A stretch of 64,000 bases of DNA from Specibacter cremeus (GCF_003946885.1 NZ_RWKQ01000013.1:28729-92728); one strand, 5' to 3'. Positions 25,356-35,042 are shown, counted from the stretch's first letter. Numbers and translations are program-made. Notes: generated by a model not told the origin, from the sequence alone.

Positions 25356-28040
25356 ATGGTGAAGCCGCGCGCCGAGGCCGCATATCCGGCCCATTGGGAA
25401 GCCGACGTCGTCCTGCGGGACGGGGGCACCGCCCACCTGCGCCCGCTCACCCCCGCCGACGCCGCGGCGCTGCAGGCCTTCCACATGGCCCAGTCGCAGG
25501 ACTCCGTCTACCTGCGTTTCTTCACGTACAAGTCGAAGCTGACCGAGACGGAACTGCGCCGCTTCACGCACATGGACTACCGGGACCGGGTCGGATTCGC
25601 CATCATCCACGGCGCGGAGATTATCGGCGTGGGCCGGTACGACCGGCTCGACAACCCCGGCCAGGCCCCTGACACGGCAGAAGTCGCGTTCAACATCGCC
25701 GACGCCCACCAGGGCCGCGGGCTCGGCTCCATCCTGCTCGAGCACTTGGCCGCCGCCGCCCGGGAGAACGGCATCTCCAAGTTCACCGCCGAGGTACTGC
25801 CGGAGAACCGCAAGATGCTCCAGGTCTTCTCCGACGCCGGCTATGAGGTGCACCGCCACTTCGACGACGGCGTCGTCTCCCTCGGCTTCGACATCGACCC
25901 CACGGAGAAGTCCCGGGCCGTCATGGAGGCACGGGAACACCGCGCCGAGGCCCGCAGCATCGCCGGCCTGGTGGCCCCGGCCGCGGTCGCCGTCATCGGC
26001 GCCAGCCGCGACTGGGGCAGCATCGGCCAGCAGCTGCTGGAACACGTCATCGAGGGCCGCTTCACCGGCACCGCGTACGCCGTCAACGACGAGGCCCTGG
26101 AGGTGGCCGGGATGATCCCGTACGGCAGCATCGCCGAGGTGCCCGGGCCCGTCGACCTGGCCGTCATCGCCGTGCCGTACGAGCGGGTGCCGGCCGTCGT
26201 GGACCAGTGCGGGGCCGCCGGCGTGAAGGGTGTGTTGATCGCCACGGCCGGTTTCGCGGACGACGGCGACCGCGGGCTTGAGCGGCAACGCCGGCTGGTG
26301 CGCGGGGCACGGGCCAACGGCATGCGCGTCATCGGCCCGGCGTCGCTGGGCCTGGCCAACACCGCCGCGGCGGTGTCCCTGAACGCGTCCATGGCGCCGG
26401 AGCTGCCCCTCGCGGGCGGGCTGGGCGTGTTCAGCCAGTCCGCCGCCATCGGAGCGTCCCTGCACGCCGCCCTGGCCCGGCGCAGCATCGGCGTCTCCAC
26501 CGCGCTCTCGGCCGGGAACCGGGCCGACGTGTCCGGCAACGACCTCATGCAGTACTGGGAGGACGACCCCGCCACGACGGCGTGCGGGCTGTACCTGGAG
26601 TCCTTCGGCAATCCACGGAAGTTCTCCCGCATCTCCCGCCGGCTGGCCCGCAGCAAACCGGTCATTGTGGCGAAATCCGATTCCATGGGGCTGCGCCTGC
26701 CGCCCGGGCACGAGGTGCGCACCACCGAGGCCCCGCCCGGCGCCGTGGACGCCATGCTGCGCCAGGCCGGCGTCATCCACGTCAAGACCGTCGAACAGCT
26801 GGCCGATGTGGCCCAGCTTGTCGAACACCAGCGGCTGCCGGCCGGCCCCGGCGTCGCCGTGCTCGCCAACTCGCTGGCGCTCGGGCGCGTCGTCGCCGAC
26901 GCCGTGGAATCCTCCGGGCTGACGCTTGGCCGCCTGGTGGCCGACCTCGCCCTGGACACCGGCCAGTCCGTGGCACTGCCCGTCCTGCGCCGCACCCTGC
27001 TGGCGTCGCTTGGGAGTGACGACGTGCATTCGGCCGTCGTGACGCTGCTGCCGTCGCCCGGCCTGACCGTTGACGCCATCGCCGCCGTCCTCGGCGAGTG
27101 CGCCGATACCGCCGGCAAGCCCGTCATCGCGGCGTTCACCGGCATCGTCGACCCCCGGATCCTCGTGGACAGGCAGTTCGGCGGCGTGCCGTCGTTCTCC
27201 AGCCCCGGCACGGCCGTCTCGGCGCTCGCCGCCGTGGCCCGCTACGCCCGCTGGCGAAGTGAGGAGACGCCGGACTTCGACCCGCCGTCCGGCATCGATG
27301 CGGACCGTGCCCATGCCGTCGTGTCGGGGTTGCTGGCCGGCGTGTCCGGGTCCGGGCTGCGGCGGCTGACGGCCGCGGAGGGCGCCTCGGTGCTCGGCTG
27401 CTACGGCATCGGCGTGCTGGAATCCGTGCCGTTCGTGACCGACGACGAGGCTGTCGCCGCGGCCGAACGGCTCGGCTGGCCCGTGGCCATCAAGACGCTG
27501 GACACGGCGTTGCGGCACCGGCTGGACCTGGGCGGGGTGCGGCTGAACATCGAGGACGCCCAATCGTTGCGACGCAACATCGCCCAGATGCGCAAGCTGC
27601 TGGCCCCGTACGGCCGGTTCGCGCTCGAGGTGCAGTCCATGGCCGACGTGGGCCAGTCCTGCACCCTGCGGGCCATCGAGGACCCGCTGCTGGGGCCCGT
27701 CGTGTCGTTCGGGCTGGCCGGGGACGCGGTGAACCTGCTCGACGACTGGGCGCACCGGGTGCCGCCGCTGTCCAGCCGCGACACGGCCGAGCTGGTGCGT
27801 TCGCCGCGCGCGGCCGTGAAACTGTTCGGGTACGAGGGCCTGCCGGCCGGGGATGTGGCCGCGCTGGAGGACCTGGTGGCGAGGGTCGCGTTCATGAAGG
27901 ACGAGCACCCGGAGATCGTCCTGGTCGAGTTCAACCCGATCCTTCTCAGCCCGCAGGGGGTCAGCGTGCTGGCCGCCGACGTGCGGATCGGCAACGCCGC
28001 GCACCGGACCGACAGCGCCCGGCGCACCTTGCGCTCCTGA
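25356..28040 (+). CDS. Pat-like fusion: GNAT acetyltransferase + acyl-CoA synthetase (NDP-forming-like)
   Basis: 894-residue multidomain protein. Residues 1 to about 185 are a GNAT domain ([33 protein letters not shown]). Residues about 200-680 resemble the alpha part of ADP-forming acetyl-CoA synthetase (CoA-binding [24 protein letters not shown]). The C-terminal third is the ATP-grasp beta part ([23 protein letters not shown]-like [10 protein letters not shown]). It matches protein-lysine acetyltransferases of the Pat group that control acyl-CoA synthetases, with GNAT at the N-terminus rather than the C-terminus as in Salmonella Pat. The usual SHTG phosphohistidine site is replaced by [13 protein letters not shown], so the synthetase part is probably regulatory. 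The start is ATG 25356. Confidence 0.88.
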   Translation: MVKPRAEAAYPAHWEADVVLRDGGTAHLRPLTPADAAALQAFHMAQSQDSVYLRFFTYKSKLTETELRRFTHMDYRDRVGFAIIHGAEIIGVGRYDRLDNPGQAPDTAEVAFNIADAHQGRGLGSILLEHLAAAARENGISKFTAEVLPENRKMLQVFSDAGYEVHRHFDDGVVSLGFDIDPTEKSRAVMEAREHRAEARSIAGLVAPAAVAVIGASRDWGSIGQQLLEHVIEGRFTGTAYAVNDEALEVAGMIPYGSIAEVPGPVDLAVIAVPYERVPAVVDQCGAAGVKGVLIATAGFADDGDRGLERQRRLVRGARANGMRVIGPASLGLANTAAAVSLNASMAPELPLAGGLGVFSQSAAIGASLHAALARRSIGVSTALSAGNRADVSGNDLMQYWEDDPATTACGLYLESFGNPRKFSRISRRLARSKPVIVAKSDSMGLRLPPGHEVRTTEAPPGAVDAMLRQAGVIHVKTVEQLADVAQLVEHQRLPAGPGVAVLANSLALGRVVADAVESSGLTLGRLVADLALDTGQSVALPVLRRTLLASLGSDDVHSAVVTLLPSPGLTVDAIAAVLGECADTAGKPVIAAFTGIVDPRILVDRQFGGVPSFSSPGTAVSALAAVARYARWRSEETPDFDPPSGIDADRAHAVVSGLLAGVSGSGLRRLTAAEGASVLGCYGIGVLESVPFVTDDEAVAAAERLGWPVAIKTLDTALRHRLDLGGVRLNIEDAQSLRRNIAQMRKLLAPYGRFALEVQSMADVGQSCTLRAIEDPLLGPVVSFGLAGDAVNLLDDWAHRVPPLSSRDTAELVRSPRAAVKLFGYEGLPAGDVAALEDLVARVAFMKDEHPEIVLVEFNPILLSPQGVSVLAADVRIGNAAHRTDSARRTLRS

Positions 28041-28123
28041 CCGTTCTGCGCAGGTTGCGGGGTCGTAACCTGCGCAGCCGGCCCCGCTGCGCATCGTGCG
28101 CGTGCGAATGTTGCGCAGAACGG
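28041..28123 (+). other. Overlapping inverted repeats with two alternative hairpins
   Basis: Starts directly after the Pat-like gene's stop. The proximal pair CTGCGCAGGTT (28046-28056) and AACCTGCGCAG (28067-28077) forms an 11-bp stem. The distal pair CCGTTCTGCGCA (28041-28052) and TGCGCAGAACGG (28112-28123) forms a 12-bp stem. They share bases, so only one can form at a time. Four TGCGCA palindromes lie within 71 bp. It could be a terminator or attenuator between the Pat-like gene and DUF5998. Confidence 0.5.
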
Positions 28124-28165
28124 CCGGTTCGCCCCGGGCCCGCCCGAGGTGGGAGACTGGAAGGC

Positions 28166-28846
28166 ATGAACAGCTTCGGACCCCCCGCCACCTCCGAGAC
28201 CGCGGGACGCGACCTGGAAGCCTCCCTGCAACGGGCCGGGTTCTACCCGTTGCTCGTCTCCGACGTCGTCAACGACGCCCTGGACGGGCGCGACTGCCTG
28301 TCCCACCTGGTGCACCTGGAAACCCACTTCGACCGCAATGAGGTGCACCGCCACATCACCGTGCTGGTGCTCACCGACGACATGCTGGTCGTCACGCACG
28401 TCGACGACCAGCAGCTCGACGATGCCGGCGAGCAGGTCATGGCGCAGGTGTCCACCGAGTCAGTGCCGGTCAGCCAGATCCGGTCGGTCGTGCTCAGCTG
28501 CACCTACTCGCAGCCGCAGGACTACAAGCCGTCGGACCCCGTGCGCGAACTCACCCTTGCCATCGCCTGGTCCGGCAGCCAGCGTCTCGACGTCGTGCCG
28601 GCCGACTGCGCCGATCCGGCCTGCGAGGCCGACCACGGCTACACCGGCACGGTCGCGCTGGAGGACATCGGGCTGCGGATCAGCGCGGAGGCGGACGGCC
28701 TGCAGGCCGTCCAGGACGCCAAGGCGTTCGCCCGCGCGCTGCGCGCGGTCAGCGCGAACGTCACGGCCGGCACCGGGCATGCCGGGGCCTCGCTGCGCTT
28801 CCCGGCGCTGGGCCAGCGCGCGGGCCGCGGGCACCACCGCCGCTGA
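28166..28846 (+). CDS. DUF5998 family protein
   Basis: 226-residue soluble protein: [26 protein letters not shown] at the N-terminus, [29 protein letters not shown] in the middle and a C-terminal [30 protein letters not shown]. This pattern matches a conserved actinobacterial family without known function. The start ATG 28166 is preceded by GGAAGG. An upstream in-frame extension runs through the hairpin region and is rejected. The next gene's ATG overlaps the stop (TGATG), so the two are translationally coupled. This co-occurrence with a phosphodiesterase gene is common in actinobacteria. Confidence 0.8.
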   Translation: MNSFGPPATSETAGRDLEASLQRAGFYPLLVSDVVNDALDGRDCLSHLVHLETHFDRNEVHRHITVLVLTDDMLVVTHVDDQQLDDAGEQVMAQVSTESVPVSQIRSVVLSCTYSQPQDYKPSDPVRELTLAIAWSGSQRLDVVPADCADPACEADHGYTGTVALEDIGLRISAEADGLQAVQDAKAFARALRAVSANVTAGTGHAGASLRFPALGQRAGRGHHRR

Positions 28847-30048
28847 TGTCTCCCGCGCACGTCGAGCCGCTGCCCGCGGCCCCCGCGTACGGCACCGGCT
28901 CGATCGCCGAGGTCCTGACCAGTTCGGCGGCCGCCCTGGGCGCGCCCGGGTTCACGAACACCCTGGCGCTGCCCGCGGCGCGGCGCGTCTGCGTCGTGCT
29001 CGTGGACGGACTCGGCAAGGCGATGCTGAAGAAGCGTGCCGCGCACGCGCCGTTCCTGCGCGGTGTCATGAACGACGACGACGGCGCCGGCCACCCGCGC
29101 ATGCTACAGGCCGCGTTCCCCACGACCACGGTGACGTCGCTGACCAGCCTGGGCACCGGCGTCGTGCCCGGCCAACACGGCATGGTGGGCTACGACGTCG
29201 TCGACCCCGCCCAGGACAAGGTCGTGAACCTGCTGGGCCAATGGGACCCGGGCGTCGACCCGCTCGCCTGGCAGCCGTTCCCCACCGTGTTCGAACGGCT
29301 GGACGGGCAGGTCGCCACGGCCACGGTCAGCCTGCCGAAGTTCGCGACCTCGCCCATGACGGCGGCGGCGCTGCGTGGCAGCGAGTTCATCGGCGCCGGC
29401 ACCGTGCACGCACGCACCGAGGCGGCCGCCGGGTCGCTGGCCGCGCACGAGCGCATGCTCATGTACTTCTACTGGAGCGAGCTGGACAAGGCCGGGCACG
29501 GGTACGGCATCGACTCGGACCGGTGGGACTACGAGCTGGAGGAACTGGATGCGTCGCTCAAGCGGCTGGCCGCCTCCGTCCCGCCGGACACGCTGATCCT
29601 GCTCACCGCCGACCACGGCATGGTCGACGTGCCCGAGTCGGCGCGCATCGACTACTCGGCCGAACCGGAGCTGGTGGCCGGCGTACGGCACACGGCGGGG
29701 GAGCCGCGCATGGTCCATCTGTACCTGGAACCGGACGCGACGACCGCCCACCGGGCGGCGCTGGTCGCGGCCTGGCGGCGGCGGTACGGCACGCGGGCGT
29801 GGATCGTGACCCGGGAGGAGGCCGTCCGGGCCGGCTACTTCGGCGACGTGCGCGACGCCGTGGCCGGGCGGATCGGCGACGTGCTGGTCATGGCCCGCGA
29901 ACCCATCGCGTTCTACGACACCCGCCGCACGGGCACCGACCCCATGAAGGTGGTCGGCCAGCACGGCTCGATCACGAAGGCCGAGCGCGAGGTGCCGCTG
30001 CTGCGCATCCCGGTGGTCAACACGCCCAAGGGCCGGAAAAGGCGCTAG
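28846..30048 (+). CDS. Alkaline phosphatase-superfamily protein (type I phosphodiesterase / nucleotide pyrophosphatase)
   Basis: 400-residue metal-dependent hydrolase. The N-terminal metal Asp is in VVLVDGLGKAM. The nucleophile is in FPTTTVTSLTSLGTG (Thr). Metal ligands recur in YWSELDKAGHGYG, TADHGMVDVP and GQHGS. This is the arrangement of nucleotide pyrophosphatase/phosphodiesterases. There is no signal peptide, so the protein should be cytoplasmic. The substrate is unknown. It overlaps the DUF5998 stop by one base. Confidence 0.88.
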   Translation: MSPAHVEPLPAAPAYGTGSIAEVLTSSAAALGAPGFTNTLALPAARRVCVVLVDGLGKAMLKKRAAHAPFLRGVMNDDDGAGHPRMLQAAFPTTTVTSLTSLGTGVVPGQHGMVGYDVVDPAQDKVVNLLGQWDPGVDPLAWQPFPTVFERLDGQVATATVSLPKFATSPMTAAALRGSEFIGAGTVHARTEAAAGSLAAHERMLMYFYWSELDKAGHGYGIDSDRWDYELEELDASLKRLAASVPPDTLILLTADHGMVDVPESARIDYSAEPELVAGVRHTAGEPRMVHLYLEPDATTAHRAALVAAWRRRYGTRAWIVTREEAVRAGYFGDVRDAVAGRIGDVLVMAREPIAFYDTRRTGTDPMKVVGQHGSITKAEREVPLLRIPVVNTPKGRKRR

Positions 30049-30055
30049 CCGCCAG

Positions 30056-30280
30056 TCAGGCGCGCCGGCGGCCCTTGGCGAAGTACGCGACGGGGCCGGC
30101 GAAGTTGATGAAGGATGCCGCCACCCACGCGACCTTGGGCCCCCTGACCTGGTCGGCCGGGCGTTTGGCCAGGTCGCGCAGCGCGGCGACCTGCAGCGAC
30201 ACCTGGAGGAGGCCGAAGAGAACGATGCGACCGCGCGCGGCGGGGCTCAGGTCCTTCCAGCGCAACTTGCTCCGTGTCAT
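30056..30280 (-). CDS. Small membrane protein, PLDc_N-like
   Basis: 74 residues. It has a hydrophobic segment around residues 16-34 (IVLFGLLQVSLQVAAL) and a second, VAWVAASFINFAGPVAYFAKGRR, ending in a basic tail. The W...N..GP..Y...GRR pattern is that of the short two-helix PLDc_N domain that precedes cardiolipin synthase catalytic domains, here stand-alone. The start ATG at 30278-30280 follows GAGAGGA; a longer upstream reading (18 residues) has no ribosome site. The function is unknown. It is convergent with the phosphodiesterase gene. Confidence 0.7.
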   Translation of the reverse strand: MTRSKLRWKDLSPAARGRIVLFGLLQVSLQVAALRDLAKRPADQVRGPKVAWVAASFINFAGPVAYFAKGRRRA

Positions 30281-30368
30281 GTGTTGTCCTCTCCCGCGTT
30301 CGACGTGGTGGTTCCAGTGTATGCGCCGGTGCATCGGCGGCTGACGCGGCGCCGGGGCGGACCGGCGC

Positions 30369-31634
30369 TCAGTCGCCCTTCGTGCCGAACACGATCTCGT
30401 CCCAGCTCGGCACGCTGGAGCGTTTGGGCTTGGCCGAGGCCTTGCGTTCGAACCGGGCCGTGACCTCGCTGTCGCTGGGCATGGGTTCCTCCCCGGCGGC
30501 CCCCGCCGCGGAGGAATTCACGGCGGCGAAGCCCTTGCCGCGACGGTCGGCCGGTTCGCCGGAGAGCGTGATCTCCCGCGTGTTCGTGTCCACGTGGTGC
30601 AAGGCGATGCTGTCCGCCTCGTCCTGGGGCAGCGACGGGGCCAGCGACAGCAGCGGCAGGACCCGGGCATGGGTCCGCGGATCGACCAGGATGCCGGCCT
30701 CCGCGTCGGGGGCATCCCCGGCGTCGCCGCCGGGTGCGTCGTCGCGCGGGTGCGCCGCCGGCACATGCGCCCCGAGCATCGAGGCCAGCTCGTCGTCGGC
30801 GTCCTCGTCCAGTCCCAGACGCTGGCCACGGCGGGAGCGGAGCATGTTCAACAGGCCGTCGCCCGGGTAGTCATCCGGCTCATCCGCCGGCACGGCGTCG
30901 GGACCGTCCACGCCGGAGCCGGGTTCGTCGTCGGCCACGTCCGTTTCAAAGTCAAAGGGCCGGTCGGAGACGGCACTGAGCCGCCGGGCAGGCACGGGGC
31001 CGTCGACGGGTTCCAGTTCGCTCAACTGCTGGGCCCAGCGGTTCGCGTTGAGCAGCGACTTGCGCCCCGCGTGGAACGTCCACTGCGCCGGGGCCGGCTC
31101 GCCGATGCTGCTGGCCGCGCCGGCCGTGCCCGGGTTGAAATCGGCCGTGACCGTCCAGGTCCCGTCGCTGCGCCGCCACGCGTCCCAGGCCAGCGTGGAC
31201 CTGTCGACGCCGAACGCGAGGAGGCGGTGGGAGACCATCTCCTCGAGCGTGGCCGGGTTGTCGCCGAATGCCGACCGATACCCGTCATGGTTGGGCACGG
31301 CGGTGGCGACCACGATGCCGCGCGCCAGCCGGGCGATGTGGTCTCGTTCGGCCAGCACCGGGCCCTCGTAGCGCCGCACCTGCTCGATCGGCAGGCCGGA
31401 GAGCTGGGCCACCTCGTCGGCGCTGGCACCGGCGCGGATCTGCGCCTGGATCTCGCGCGGGGACAGGCGGGTGCCGGCCGGGGCGGCGTCCCGGGACGGC
31501 AGCCGGTGCGGTGTGCGCGTGGCGGCCACGCGCAGCGCCTCGTCGATGGGGAGGGTGAAGATCTCGCCGCCGGGTCCACTGAGGAGCAGGTGCTCGCCAT
31601 CGTCGTGGACGCCGACCAGCCGCAAATCCGCCAT
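30369..31634 (-). CDS. sepH: Septation protein SepH
   Basis: 421-residue actinobacterial cell-division protein that binds FtsZ and promotes filament bundling. The conserved N-terminal DUF3071 domain begins MADLRLVGVHDDGEHLLLSGPGGEIF and includes a helix-turn-helix region (RLSPREIQAQIRAGASADEVAQLSGLPIEQVRRYEGPV) that interacts with FtsZ. The C-terminal 200 residues are an acidic, disordered tail ending in the conserved short motif KRSSVPSWDEIVFG. The ATG at 31632-31634 is chosen because GGGAGGA precedes it. Sixteen further upstream codons are open but lack the family start. It diverges from DUF4193. Confidence 0.93.
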   Translation of the reverse strand: MADLRLVGVHDDGEHLLLSGPGGEIFTLPIDEALRVAATRTPHRLPSRDAAPAGTRLSPREIQAQIRAGASADEVAQLSGLPIEQVRRYEGPVLAERDHIARLARGIVVATAVPNHDGYRSAFGDNPATLEEMVSHRLLAFGVDRSTLAWDAWRRSDGTWTVTADFNPGTAGAASSIGEPAPAQWTFHAGRKSLLNANRWAQQLSELEPVDGPVPARRLSAVSDRPFDFETDVADDEPGSGVDGPDAVPADEPDDYPGDGLLNMLRSRRGQRLGLDEDADDELASMLGAHVPAAHPRDDAPGGDAGDAPDAEAGILVDPRTHARVLPLLSLAPSLPQDEADSIALHHVDTNTREITLSGEPADRRGKGFAAVNSSAAGAAGEEPMPSDSEVTARFERKASAKPKRSSVPSWDEIVFGTKGD

Positions 31635-31850
31635 GTAGTCCTCCCAAATCAAACCCGTACCACTGAAGAACTTTGCCATCATGTACCCGGTTTACCTACT
31701 AACCCGGTGGGCGTGGCGTGAAATGGTCCGGTGGTTACGCCCAATGCGAACACGGGCATAACTGGTCCCGATTTGGCCTTGACACGCTTAGGGTGTTGGC
31801 AACCAAACCGGCATCCGGAGAAGAACAACGCGATTGGGAGCGTGACACAC

Positions 31851-32153
31851 ATGGCCACTGACTACGACGAGCCGCGGGCGAAGGACGACGAGACCGCGGC
31901 GGGCGTCATCAACGTCCTGACGCAGAGCCGATCCAGCCAGCAGTCCGCGGCAGTCATCGACCTGGAGGAGAGCGACGCCGCCGACGGCTACCTGTTGCCC
32001 GGCGGGGACGTGCCCGCGGAGGAACTGCAGGTCGAGGTGCTGCCGGCGCAGGCGGACGAATTCACCTGCGCCTCCTGCTTCATGATCCGGCATCGCACGC
32101 AGATCGCGCGCACGAAGGACGGGCTGTCCTACTGCAAGGACTGCGAGGGCTAG
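31851..32153 (+). CDS. DUF4193 family protein
   Basis: 100-residue acidic protein conserved in actinobacteria. It begins MATDYDEPRAKDDE and ends in a CxxC...CxxC zinc-ribbon-like tail: FTCASCFMIRHR then YCKDCEG. The family is homologous to the mycobacterial protein Rv2699c, located in the same dut-sepH neighbourhood. The function is unknown; the four cysteines suggest zinc binding. Open frame extends 40 codons upstream, but the family start is at ATG 31851 after GGGAG. Its stop overlaps the convergent DUF3093 gene by 4 bp. Confidence 0.9.
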   Translation: MATDYDEPRAKDDETAAGVINVLTQSRSSQQSAAVIDLEESDAADGYLLPGGDVPAEELQVEVLPAQADEFTCASCFMIRHRTQIARTKDGLSYCKDCEG

Positions 32154-32638
32154 GAACGCAGCGCCTTGGCGAGTTGCTCCGGACGCCGCGACGAGGCCAG
32201 CCAGTAGGGGGTGGGATCGGCCGGATCGGTGATCTCGATCCGCACCACGTGCTGGATCCAGCCGCGCAGGCACAGGAACGCCAGCCCGTTCAGCCGCGGA
32301 CCGCGCTGGGCCATGGCCTCGGCGTCCCGGTAGGCGGTGACGTCGCCGACGAAGGAGCGCTCAATGTGGGCCCTGCCCACCTGCAGCGACTCCCGCGTGA
32401 CCTTGATGGTCGGCGTCGACCAGAGCAGGGCCACGACCTGGATGACCAGCATGATCACGGCGGCCGCGTACCCGGCGAACGTGCTGATCGGGATGAACAT
32501 CAGGATGCCGGCGGCCGAGAGCCCGAGCACGATGAGCCAGATCCCCGGCGTCGGCCACAGCTTCTCCAGGTAGAGGACCGTGGAATCGGGAGTGGCCCCT
32601 GAATCGGGGGTGGCGTTGACGGCCGGCTCGGAAGACAT
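32150..32638 (-). CDS. DUF3093 family membrane protein
   Basis: 162-residue protein with two hydrophobic helices (about residues 33-51 and 54-75), followed by a cytoplasmic domain: STPTIKVTRESLQVGRAHI, PRLNGLAFLCLRGWIQHVV and DPADPTPYWLASSRRPEQLA. This is the conserved pattern of DUF3093, equivalent to mycobacterial Rv2698. No function is known. The stop overlaps the convergent DUF4193 gene. Its start faces away from dut, 82 bp apart. Confidence 0.9.
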   Translation of the reverse strand: MSSEPAVNATPDSGATPDSTVLYLEKLWPTPGIWLIVLGLSAAGILMFIPISTFAGYAAAVIMLVIQVVALLWSTPTIKVTRESLQVGRAHIERSFVGDVTAYRDAEAMAQRGPRLNGLAFLCLRGWIQHVVRIEITDPADPTPYWLASSRRPEQLAKALRS

Positions 32639-32720
32639 GGGACCATGTTTTCACCTTTCGGCCACGAATTCACCTTGGCCGCATTCCGGGGCCCACCTGC
32701 GCGGCCGCTAGAGTGAACGC

Positions 32721-33176
32721 GTGACGAATACCTCCCCGAGCCTTGAAATCCAGCTGGTCATGCTCGACGACCAGCTGCCGCCGCCCAGCTACGCCCATCC
32801 CGGCGACGCCGGCGCCGACCTGCGCACCCGCATCGACGTGCACCTGGCCCCCGGCGAACGCGCCCTCGTGCCGACCGGGGTGGCCATCGCCCTGCCGGAC
32901 GGGTTCGTCGCACTGGTCCATCCACGCTCCGGACTGGCCACGAAACATGGGCTGACGGTCGTCAACGCCCCCGGCACGGTCGATGCCGGGTACCGCGGCG
33001 AAATCTCCGTCACCTTGCTGAATACGGACAAGCATCACAGCATCTCCCTGTCCCGGGGCGATAGAATTGCACAACTGGTGATCCAGCGGGTCGAGCGGGC
33101 CGCGTTCGTCACCGTCGCCGAGCTGCCCGACTCCGTGCGCGGCACGGGCGGGTTCGGCTCCACCGGCGGAAACTGA
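32721..33176 (+). CDS. dut: dUTP diphosphatase
   Basis: 151-residue homotrimeric dUTPase, which hydrolyses dUTP to dUMP and pyrophosphate. All five motifs are visible: 1 [11 protein letters not shown], 2 [10 protein letters not shown], 3 [11 protein letters not shown] (with the catalytic Asp), 4 [10 protein letters not shown] and 5 [10 protein letters not shown]. The start is GTG at 32721. It is followed 34 bp later by DUF3710, part of the dut-DUF3710-OB-DUF3159 run that is conserved in actinobacteria. Confidence 0.97.
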   Translation: MTNTSPSLEIQLVMLDDQLPPPSYAHPGDAGADLRTRIDVHLAPGERALVPTGVAIALPDGFVALVHPRSGLATKHGLTVVNAPGTVDAGYRGEISVTLLNTDKHHSISLSRGDRIAQLVIQRVERAAFVTVAELPDSVRGTGGFGSTGGN

Positions 33177-33210
33177 CCGCGCAGCGCGCACACAAGGAGA
33201 AAAGTCCCCC

Positions 33211-34005
33211 ATGGTTTTTGGGTTCGGCAAGAAGAAGTACGACGACGATGCCCCCGCCGCAGTTGACGACGTCACGGCTGCCGCGGTGCCGGAAACGACG
33301 GACGACGACGCCGCACAGGCGGGCGGGCCCGGCCTGCGGGCATTGCCGCCGAGCCCGGCCGACACCGCCTACGAGCGTGGCGTGCACGGCCCGCTCGACG
33401 CCGACGAGATCCGCAGCCACGACGGCTACGTCGACCTGGGCGCCCTGCTCATCACGCCACGCGAGGGCCTGCAGCTGCGCCTCGAGGTCGAGGAGAGCAC
33501 CAACCGGGTCATCGCCGTCACCTTGGACCTGAACGGTTCCAGCCTGCAGCTGCAGGCGTTCGCGGCGCCGCGCTCCGAGGGCCTGTGGCGGGACATCCGC
33601 GAACAGATCGGCCTGTCCGTCGGCTCCCAGGGTGGCGAGATCGAGATCCTGGACGGCACGTTCGGCAAGGAGGTGCTGGCCAAGCTGCCCGCGCAGGCTG
33701 CCGACGGCAGCCACGGCTACCGCGTGGCCCGCTTCATCGGCGTCGACGGGCCCCGCTGGTTCCTGCGCGGCGTCTTCGGTGGGGACGCCGCCACGGACCG
33801 GGACGCCGCGGCCGCCCTGGAGGACCTGTACCGCGGCGTCGTCGTCGTGCGCGGTGAGACGCCGCTGCCCCCGCGCGACCTGCTGGTGCTGCGCATCCCG
33901 CGCGACGCCGCCGACCCGTCCGGCAACGTCGCCGGCGACCACGCCGTCCCGGCGCAGGGCGGCCAACCGTTCCGGCGCGGGCCGGAAATCACCCAGATCG
34001 GCTAG
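33211..34005 (+). CDS. DUF3710 family protein
   Basis: 264-residue soluble protein. It begins MVFGFGKKKYDDD, a short basic start followed by an acidic linker to about residue 55. The conserved domain then begins GPLDADEIRSHDGYVDLGALLITP and includes GLQLRLEVEESTNRVIAVTLDLNGSSLQLQAFAAPRSEGLW, plus RWFLRGVFGG. Function unknown. The downstream OB-fold gene starts 2 bp after its stop. Ribosome site AAGGAG is at 33196-33201. Confidence 0.9.
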   Translation: MVFGFGKKKYDDDAPAAVDDVTAAAVPETTDDDAAQAGGPGLRALPPSPADTAYERGVHGPLDADEIRSHDGYVDLGALLITPREGLQLRLEVEESTNRVIAVTLDLNGSSLQLQAFAAPRSEGLWRDIREQIGLSVGSQGGEIEILDGTFGKEVLAKLPAQAADGSHGYRVARFIGVDGPRWFLRGVFGGDAATDRDAAAALEDLYRGVVVVRGETPLPPRDLLVLRIPRDAADPSGNVAGDHAVPAQGGQPFRRGPEITQIG

Positions 34006-34007
34006 CC

Positions 34008-34340
34008 ATGGCATTGCAACAGGGGACCTGGCCGGCGGCCAGCCCCATCAGCGAGCTGCCCGTGCGCGGCCGCGTCGTTTGCGCCGGTGTCATCGACGCC
34101 GTCACGATCCTGCCGGCGGCCGAAAAACCGGCGTTCACCGCCATCGTCTCCGACTATGACGCCGCACCCGCCCCCGGCGGGGCCGTCCACCGGGTGCGGC
34201 TGGTGTGGCTGGGCCGGCGCCGCGTGCCCGGCATCTTCGCCGGGACCCGGCTGCGCCTGGAGGGCATGGTGGCCCCGCGCGACGGGCTGCCCACCATCTT
34301 CAACCCGCGCTACGAAATCATCGGCACCCAGGAGGGCTAA
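34008..34340 (+). CDS. OB-fold nucleic-acid-binding domain protein
   Basis: 110-residue single-domain protein. SELPVRGRVVCAGVIDAVTI, FTAIVSDYD, VHRVRLVWLGRRRVPGIFAGTRLRLEGMVA and TIFNPRYEII describe a small beta-barrel (OB fold) of the type in mycobacterial Rv2694c. It may bind single-stranded nucleic acid, but this has not been read directly. It is tightly packed between DUF3710 (2 bp gap) and DUF3159 (adjacent), so the four proteins probably act in one process. Confidence 0.85.
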   Translation: MALQQGTWPAASPISELPVRGRVVCAGVIDAVTILPAAEKPAFTAIVSDYDAAPAPGGAVHRVRLVWLGRRRVPGIFAGTRLRLEGMVAPRDGLPTIFNPRYEIIGTQEG

Positions 34341-35042
34341 GTGACTGATTCCCGCGAGACCGGCGCCCCGGACGCCGGAGGTCCGGAGCCGGGCCCGTTC
34401 GCCGGGCTGGCCGAGGGCATGGCCGCGAAGTCCGCGCTGGTGCGCAAGGGCGACGGCCAGATCGACCTGCTGGCCGCCGCCGGGGGCGTGCGCGGCATCG
34501 CCGAGAGCGTCCTGCCGGGGCTGGTGTTCCTGGTCGCCTTCACCATCACCCGCGAGCTGGCCTGGGCGCTGGCGGGCTCCGTCGCCGTGGCCGTCGTGTT
34601 CGTCGCCGCCCGGCTGGTCCAGCGCACCCCGCTCACGCAGTCGCTGGCCGGCATCGTCGGCGTCCTCATCTCCGCGTTCCTGGCCATGAAGACCGGCAAG
34701 GCGACCGACTACTACGTGTGGGGATTCGTGACGAACGCGGCCTACATCGCCGCGCTCGTCGTCTCCATCCTCGTGAAGTGGCCCGTGCTCGGACTGCTGT
34801 TCGGCTACGCCCGCAACGAGGGCGTGCGGTGGCGCAAGGTTCCGCAGCGGCTGCGCGCCTACCGCGTGGCGACCTGGATCCTGGTCGGCGTCATGGCCGC
34901 CCGCCTGCTCGTGCAGCTGCCGTTGTACCTGGCCGACGCCGTCGACGCGCTCGGCGCCATGCGCCTGCTCATGGGCGTTCCGCTGTACGCGTTCGGGCTG
35001 TGGGTGGCCTGGCTTCTCAGCCGCCCGATCAAGCGGGACTAG
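34341..35042 (+). CDS. DUF3159 family membrane protein
   Basis: 233-residue membrane protein. The soluble N-terminus (about 60 residues) is followed by helices at VLPGLVFLVAFTI, LAWALAGSVAVAVVFVAA, SLAGIVGVLISAFLA, FVTNAAYIAALVVSILV, and two more at the C-terminus. The DGQIDLLAAAGGVRGIAES and GYARNEGVRWRK patterns are typical for DUF3159 (Rv2693c-like). Function unknown. The GTG start is contiguous with the OB-protein stop. A 10-bp direct repeat (AAGCGGGACT) straddles the stop, and the gene ends 15 bp from a convergent secreted protein. Confidence 0.9.
   Translation: MTDSRETGAPDAGGPEPGPFAGLAEGMAAKSALVRKGDGQIDLLAAAGGVRGIAESVLPGLVFLVAFTITRELAWALAGSVAVAVVFVAARLVQRTPLTQSLAGIVGVLISAFLAMKTGKATDYYVWGFVTNAAYIAALVVSILVKWPVLGLLFGYARNEGVRWRKVPQRLRAYRVATWILVGVMAARLLVQLPLYLADAVDALGAMRLLMGVPLYAFGLWVAWLLSRPIKRD

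Noticed and set aside
25293-28094. Minus-strand frame continuing upstream of parC
   Set aside because: The extension is antisense to the Pat-like gene. The natural ParC start with ribosome site is at 25292.
31685-31708. Direct repeat ACCCGGT 17 bp apart in the sepH/DUF4193 gap
   Set aside because: Seven-base repeats are expected by chance and no regulator is suggested.
31779-31784. TTGACA upstream of DUF4193 as a -35 box
   Set aside because: No -10-like hexamer at suitable spacing.
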